Shown here: in pieces, positions 59,191 to 64,000 of the stretch
How positions within the stretch are numbered: the stretch's first letter is position 1
Layout: every line of letters starts with the position of its first letter
Notes under the pieces: model-generated
The model's input: the letters and a program-made list of their open reading frames with translations, nothing else
Databases searched by the model: none
Told to the model about the DNA's origin: nothing
Program-made: the position numbers and the translations under genes
Assembly: GCA_963921425.1 (NCBI GenBank)
Contig: OY992836.1
Location: 3,301,825 to 3,365,824, forward strand
Source of the DNA: Dryas octopetala
Lineage: Eukaryota > Streptophyta > Magnoliopsida > Rosales > Rosaceae
Length of the DNA: 64,000 bases
Reading direction: 5' to 3'

Positions 59191-61177
59191 GAGAAAAGCT
59201 GGTCCAATTTACTATTAGTAATAGTCGTTCCTATAAACAGTCTATTACTGATTTTTGGAACAATCGAGTAACCAGGAAAATAGTGCAATGTCAGCTCTTC
59301 AAGAATCTTTTGATCCTAGGGCATACAGATTTGGTCATGAAAAGCCAGAGGATATGATCTAGACAAGGTCTTAGCATCACTTCCCTTAAGTTTGGCAAAA
59401 TGTAATGCTGGATTTTTGAGATGTACTTTATTCTTGTACCTATGGGTTTGAGCACAAAATGCCAGACGAAAGGATTGAGATGTTGGCTCAGCATTCCTGC
59501 CCTCAAATTTGACAGGATTTATTGGACTCGGATGAAATTTTACTCCAAACAGTGAAAAAAATCTAAGAATGTAATGGAAAACTCACCGCCAGAATAACTC
59601 TCCCTGATGCAGAGAACAATTCACCAGCAATGTCAATTTCAACAGTAGTTTCAGCCCCTACAGCTGCTGTGAGACACATGCAAGGAAATGGCGAACAACC
59701 AGCCCATACAGTCTCTGAAAACAAAAATGAACTAAACATTCAAGAAAAGAAAAGAAAAAAAAATGGCTCTCAACTCAGACCAAATGAAAGTACAGTTGGA
59801 GAAGATGCAGTGATCAAAATAACACCAACAAAAGCTTAGACTACTTACGCGGTGATCTTCAGTCCATCTCGGTTCTCCTGAAGAAAATTTCGTTGGGTGA
59901 ATAGGTGGATGGGCCTTGTCATCATGTCCGCCACTACCAGGATTTCTCCAAAGCCCAGATGCAGGGTCCAATAATCGTTGTGCATATGATCCCCATTCAG
60001 GATGCTCTTGTTGTTCTTGCACAATCGCCTATACCAAATTTAGATCCAACTGATCAGTTATTCAGAACAAGATGATGAAATATTACCAAAACAATAGTCA
60101 CAACACCAAGATAGAGATGAGAACTGTATCCCATTCAATAGGCTATAACCCTGAAGAGTGCAAACACAATAAAAATGAAAATCCATGGTGATGTGTGAAA
60201 AACATTAGTGAATAAAGGGGAACTCTAAAGGCCTCAGAAGAAAATGATTTCATGTTCAATGAGTTGAAATGACATTTCAAGAATAATTGTACTGCTCCTT
60301 TTGGTAATTTACTGTTCAGTTTCCCATCTTGTCAGAGTTTTAAGCTCACTGATGCCAGGGAGAGAAAATTGAAAGGCTCAATTAAAGAGACTAGAAAAGT
60401 ACTTGGAGAAAAGCTAAAATTTGAACTTTAATTGTTTGTAAATTCTCAATGCTCAACACTATCAAACCCAATGACAATATGGTTGAGGCTGTACAATTTG
60501 AATAAGGAAACCCCAAAATAAACCCTCTAACAAAAACAAACCCAATATGGAAGCTCAAAATATGAAATAAAGTCAACCATGCTATGAACTTAACCCTACA
60601 CCATCCTCACACATTAGTGCATAAGCACACATTACGATATTCATCACTCACTTTTTGAAAACTTTACATCTTGTGTCATAAACAGATTCCATATGCGTGT
60701 GCACAAATATGCAGACACATGTTTCATTCTTGTATCTACCTATATGAAATAGTTTTCATTATGTATTCTATTTCATTCTATAACCACTTTTATTCAAATT
60801 CTTTTTCTTCATTTCTCTCACATTGCATCCCCTTAAACTCAGTTCATTACTTTTTTCTAATTCTTTAATCCATTATATATTCAACTACTAAATTTCACAC
60901 AATCTCAATATACATAGATATTACTGCCACCACCAGTAACAGATTTTGTGATTCTCATTAGAAGACAGAGGTACTAACATGCAAATCAGTCCTTTCAGAG
61001 AAGCCATCAGTCTCCGTGCGAGGATAACTGATGAAACCAGCTTGGTAAAGTTCTTCTGCCACCTACAATCAGTAAGAGTGAGTGAGTCTAAAGATGATGA
61101 AGTAATTGAAAACTAGCCCATAAAAACATGTCAGTTATCAAAAATATTGAAAAATTCAATGAGAACTTAAGAAAATG

Positions 61178-61217
61178 GATGCTGCCCCTTATATTGTACA
61201 GTATAAGGGGCAGCATC
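61178..61217. repeat. Perfect 16-bp hairpin in a TOP3A intron
   Basis: GATGCTGCCCCTTATA (61178-61193) and its exact complement (61202-61217) are separated by 8 nt. No T-run follows on either strand close enough to suggest a terminator. Confidence 0.95.
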
Positions 61218-62610
61218 ATGTGTACAAGCAAAGAGATACCCATTTTTTCTTTTTTTTCTTTTTCTTCTATGTGGAAGTTAGCAGGGAAAAAAAAGAGGAG
61301 AAAATAAATTATAAGGACATATGACAGATCCAAAACACTTGCGCACACACCCTGTAACCAGTCAATCTCATCAACCCCAAAGCATAAGAAGTGGCTTGAA
61401 TCAATAATTAAGAAATTCGTATAAAAATAATAAATTAAGAGACAACCATTGAAAACTTTAAACTCAGAGGTACTATGAGCGGGAAGGAATTGGATTGACT
61501 AAATGACTGGATCAACTAGAAGGTAAAGCTTCAGAAAGTGCAGAACAATGCTTCACTCTCAAACCCAAGTGCTTATATTAGGGATACAGATGGGGGAGGG
61601 CTGACGATGGGTACCATTATCCACAACATTGATAATATAAAAGCATAAAGACACAGAGAGAGGCATGCACATACACTAAAGGTAAGGTACTTAACCCTAT
61701 ACAACTGAACCACAAACCACAGTTTAATTGAAAACCATGAATGCTTGTGCCCTATAACTTAAGTTCAATGCTATGCAGAATTCTATTCTTTTCTTTCCCT
61801 TGCAGCTTCAAAGGGTTTGCAAGGAAAGTCAATTTTTTGGGAGAATTACAAAATGTACGGCATTGAACCTACCAGTTTAAAGTTGTAAACACATAAATGC
61901 ACATACAATAGAAAGACACAAATATTGTGTCCCAAGTGCTCACCTTCATTGTGTGTTCAGAACCCATCTGAAAGTATCTTGAGGCACGCTTTTCAAGCTC
62001 AATGGTATTCAAAGGATATGGTGGATACTTCAGCTTTTCCTGCTGTCTAACTTTTATGACCTGTATGAAATTGAAAATGTTAAAGCCAAGAGTGCAATAG
62101 GTGATGTCCTATCCACTGTTTTTGTACTATTTGATTTGTGTTGATAAAAGTATCTTTCTTTTCATATAAAAAACAATAGCAAAAAACCTGCATGACTCAC
62201 ACTAGCGGTAGGTTCCTCAACACACATCTCATAAAGTATAACAGCACAAGCGTAATCAAAAAAATGTCCACGCCTGCAAAATTAAAATATCATAAAATTT
62301 TAAATGGGTGCTGAAGCTCAAAAGAAGAGCATCAAGTCTTCACACTTTACATCCAATTGAATGTAGCAATGCCTTCATCTGATCTGTGTGAACAGTTAAT
62401 GGTCCAAAATTCCTCCGTGTGATTGTATCTCCCAATATCGTTCCACAACAAAGCCAAGTGTAGGGAACTGTATTGAAAAAGGTAAAACTTTTCACAATTG
62501 CAAAAACAAGTGTAGGGAGAGGTGTTGAAAAGGGAGCTAAATGATAAATGCATAAGAATTGAATACTTTTAACGTCTAAATCAGTGTAATCTGTGGTTGT
62601 ACTCACACAC

Positions 62611-64000
62611 CTGACAAGGACCATAACTTAGAACAAGATTTCTGTCATCCGTAGCAGAATCAATAACAAATGCATCTCTCAGATGCATAGTCTGAAACCT
62701 GGTAAACGAAGCACCAATTCGAAGATCTATTTCCTGCCCAAAAAAAAAAAAAACATAGAAGATAATTTGTGTTTGACATAGAAGAAGAACACGACCATAG
62801 CATGATAGAAGAACAATGTTAGTATGAGGATATGAGTAACAGCGGTTCCTTGAGTTAACAACCAAGAGTGGGTGAAAAGGTAAACTAACTATAGCACAAA
62901 ACACTAACAACATATTTTTCAGTTGTGACCGTGTAAACTAACTTTGAAGTGACCATATCGACATCAAAAGAGTCTGGTGATCAAAGGTACTAACTTGCCT
63001 AGCATCCACTGCATCGGCGAAGCATTTGTTTGGGTTATGAAGATTCTGCACTGCATAATGGATATACCTGAAGTGACATTAAAGTGAAATACTATGAAAA
63101 CTGAAACCCAAGAGAATTGGAAATTTGGAATTAGCAGAAAGGACAAAAGCATTAGGGTATAGAACCGGTCAATCAATGCTGAGAAACGAGCCCTCCTTAT
63201 GGTAAGATGATGATTTACGGCTGTGCAGACTTCTATGACTTCAAATGCAATGTTCTCTCCTTCTCTATCACAGTCAAGCCACAATACAAGCCACTAGCAC
63301 CTCCTAGCTTCCTCCTCTAATGTCCTCTTGATATCCAACTTGTCCTACATTTTTTGAAGTAATAATTTCAATCAATGTAATATGCCCAAAGAAAAAAACA
63401 AGAGGGAAAGATTGTTGCACATTCAATTGCGGGTTAACATGCTCCAATGTGCATAGCATAGCATAGCATACATTTTCGACAATAAATTATCTCATAACTC
63501 CAATGTGCATTTCAGCAAATAATAAATTCATAAAGGCAATGTTACCAGTACATCGAGAGTGGTTAAACCACTAACAGTCATAATCACTCTACACCTTCTA
63601 TTAAATCTCCGATTCAGGCCAGAAATGATGAATTTGTTGACCAAACATCAACTTTTCAATAATCATAACAAACTGGAAATGATTTTATCATCAAATAATC
63701 CCTAAACAACCATCACCACCACGAAATTGCTTTCAATTAACAAATGCCGGACTTGTCAAAACCACAAGTAAGAAGACGATCAATAGCCATACATATATAT
63801 AGAGAGAGAGAGTAGAGAGAGAGAGTGTGTGTGGACCTCGGGGACGAACTTGCGGAGAGGAACGTCGAAGAGCTGGGCGGGGTCGCAGGAATGCCATTTG
63901 CGGAAGCGGTCTTCAAATTCGAGCTCCATGAGGTGGCCGGTGACGGAGGTGACGAGCATGTGGCAGGGGAGGCCATTGATGGAGTAGTTGAACTCGAAGA
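62611..64000 (-). pseudogene. TOP3A: TOP3A exons for the TOPRIM domain
   Basis: Four exons. The first (edge to 63837) reads [20 protein letters not shown], then [20 protein letters not shown], with no lesion. The second carries the TOPRIM acidic motif in [16 protein letters not shown] and ends at [11 protein letters not shown]; 14 codons before that acidic run-in it has an in-frame TAG between ARRC and WLVLW. The third reads [20 protein letters not shown]; the expected Glu at its start is changed. The fourth reads [20 protein letters not shown] and ends SYGPCQ. These four match the N-terminal third of plant TOP3 alpha without gaps. Confidence 0.9.
63420..63836 (-). other. TOP3A first visible intron
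   Basis: Non-coding, with GATCATAGCATAGC-like short repeats near 63455-63470 and an (AG)n run at 63800-63826. Nothing else recognised. Confidence 0.6.

Larger units (their letters stand above)
58543..62467 (-). pseudogene. TOP3A: TOP3A exons for the catalytic core
   Basis: Seven exons. The exon at 62351-62467 reads [17 protein letters not shown], then loses frame, then [19 protein letters not shown]; it is 117 bp where phase with its neighbours needs 122. Next come [19 protein letters not shown] and a [15 protein letters not shown] exon. The exon at 60979-61062 holds the active-site tyrosine in [11 protein letters not shown]. The exon at 59849-60028 carries [16 protein letters not shown]. 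The exon at 59587-59714 has a one-base loss between VSQ and the following Ala codon (128 bp where 129 is needed). The last reads [17 protein letters not shown]. Confidence 0.9.
43042..64000 (-). pseudogene. TOP3A: DNA topoisomerase III alpha, multiply broken, partial
   Basis: TOP3 alpha is a nuclear type IA topoisomerase that acts with RecQ helicase and RMI1 to dissolve double Holliday junctions. Eighteen exons are readable on the minus strand, right to left: 63837-64000, 63166-63344, 62995-63067, 62611-62733, 62351-62467, 62201-62273, 61944-62060, 60979-61062, 59849-60028, 59587-59714, 58543-58617, 56636-56725, 56356-56460, 52663-52697, 50910-51039, 44965-45017, 44792-44891, 43042-43080. All internal borders are GT/AG and phases agree. 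Lesions: TAG at 63294-63296, 5-bp loss in the exon at 62351, 1-bp loss in the exon at 59587, TGA at 56404-56406. The first exon part lies right of the window. Exons after GFPQ are missing. Retained introns exclude a processed copy. I favour an unprocessed pseudogene; assembly error could explain some lesions but hardly all four. Confidence 0.9.

Noticed and set aside
59630-60022. Separate small genes near 59.6-60.0 kb
   Set aside because: They are the TOP3A exons at 59587-59714 and 59849-60028 read with intron sequence or on the wrong strand.
63737-63976. Ser/Thr-rich minus-strand frame at the right edge
   Set aside because: It is the out-of-frame reading of the TOP3A exon 63837-64000; the correct frame gives clear topoisomerase sequence.

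Overview
This window is nuclear DNA from a flowering plant, probably a woody eudicot. The evidence is a spliced plant-type topoisomerase III gene, an HCT acyltransferase fragment, and dense families of Ty3/Gypsy (Tekay-like, Athila-like), Ty1/Copia, L1-type LINE, CACTA and Mutator-like elements. Species cannot be set from the sequence. I see no intact host gene, rRNA, tRNA or CRISPR array.

Positions 1-42.1 kb are a nest of transposable elements inside one another, which can be ordered by target-site duplications (TSDs). The oldest layer is a decayed plus-strand Athila-like element (A1: integrase remnant at 3.7-4.5 kb, tail at 23.6-23.8 and 35.2-36.6 kb, 3' LTR at 36.6-40.6 kb). A minus-strand Tekay-like element (T, 4628-23568) sits inside A1. 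The 3' LTR of T carries a plus-strand solo LTR (S2), which itself carries a minus-strand solo LTR (S1), and further right a third solo LTR (S3). S2 is the same family as the LTR it landed in but in opposite orientation, so 8.4-13.4 kb is a large imperfect inverted repeat. The remaining interior of T is largely replaced by a CACTA-like element (16155-21279) holding an exon fragment of an HCT-like gene. A second, younger Athila-like element (A2, minus, 23788-35238) with about 1.3% LTR divergence also sits in A1. A 745-bp Mutator-like MITE in the A1 LTR is itself split by a solo LTR (S4).

Positions 41.4-42.7 kb hold an Athila LTR fragment, a MULE transposase fragment and a C-rich degenerate repeat. 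From 43.0 kb to the right edge runs a minus-strand, intron-containing DNA topoisomerase III alpha (TOP3A) gene. Eighteen exons are recognisable with GT/AG borders, but there are two in-frame stops, a 5-bp deletion and a 1-bp deletion, and the exons after the zinc-finger start are not found. It is best read as an unprocessed pseudogene, with assembly error as the alternative. Its introns hold a very young Copia element (45605-50569, LTRs differing at 2 of 360 sites), a Mutator-like MITE, a Copia tail with a perfect 163-bp duplication, and several LINE 3' ends all on the plus strand.

No convincing new biological system was found. The most distinctive signals are the LTR-on-LTR inverted repeat, the HCT fragment in a CACTA-like element, the position-conserved but sequence-unrelated minisatellites inside the LTRs, and the multiply broken TOP3A.
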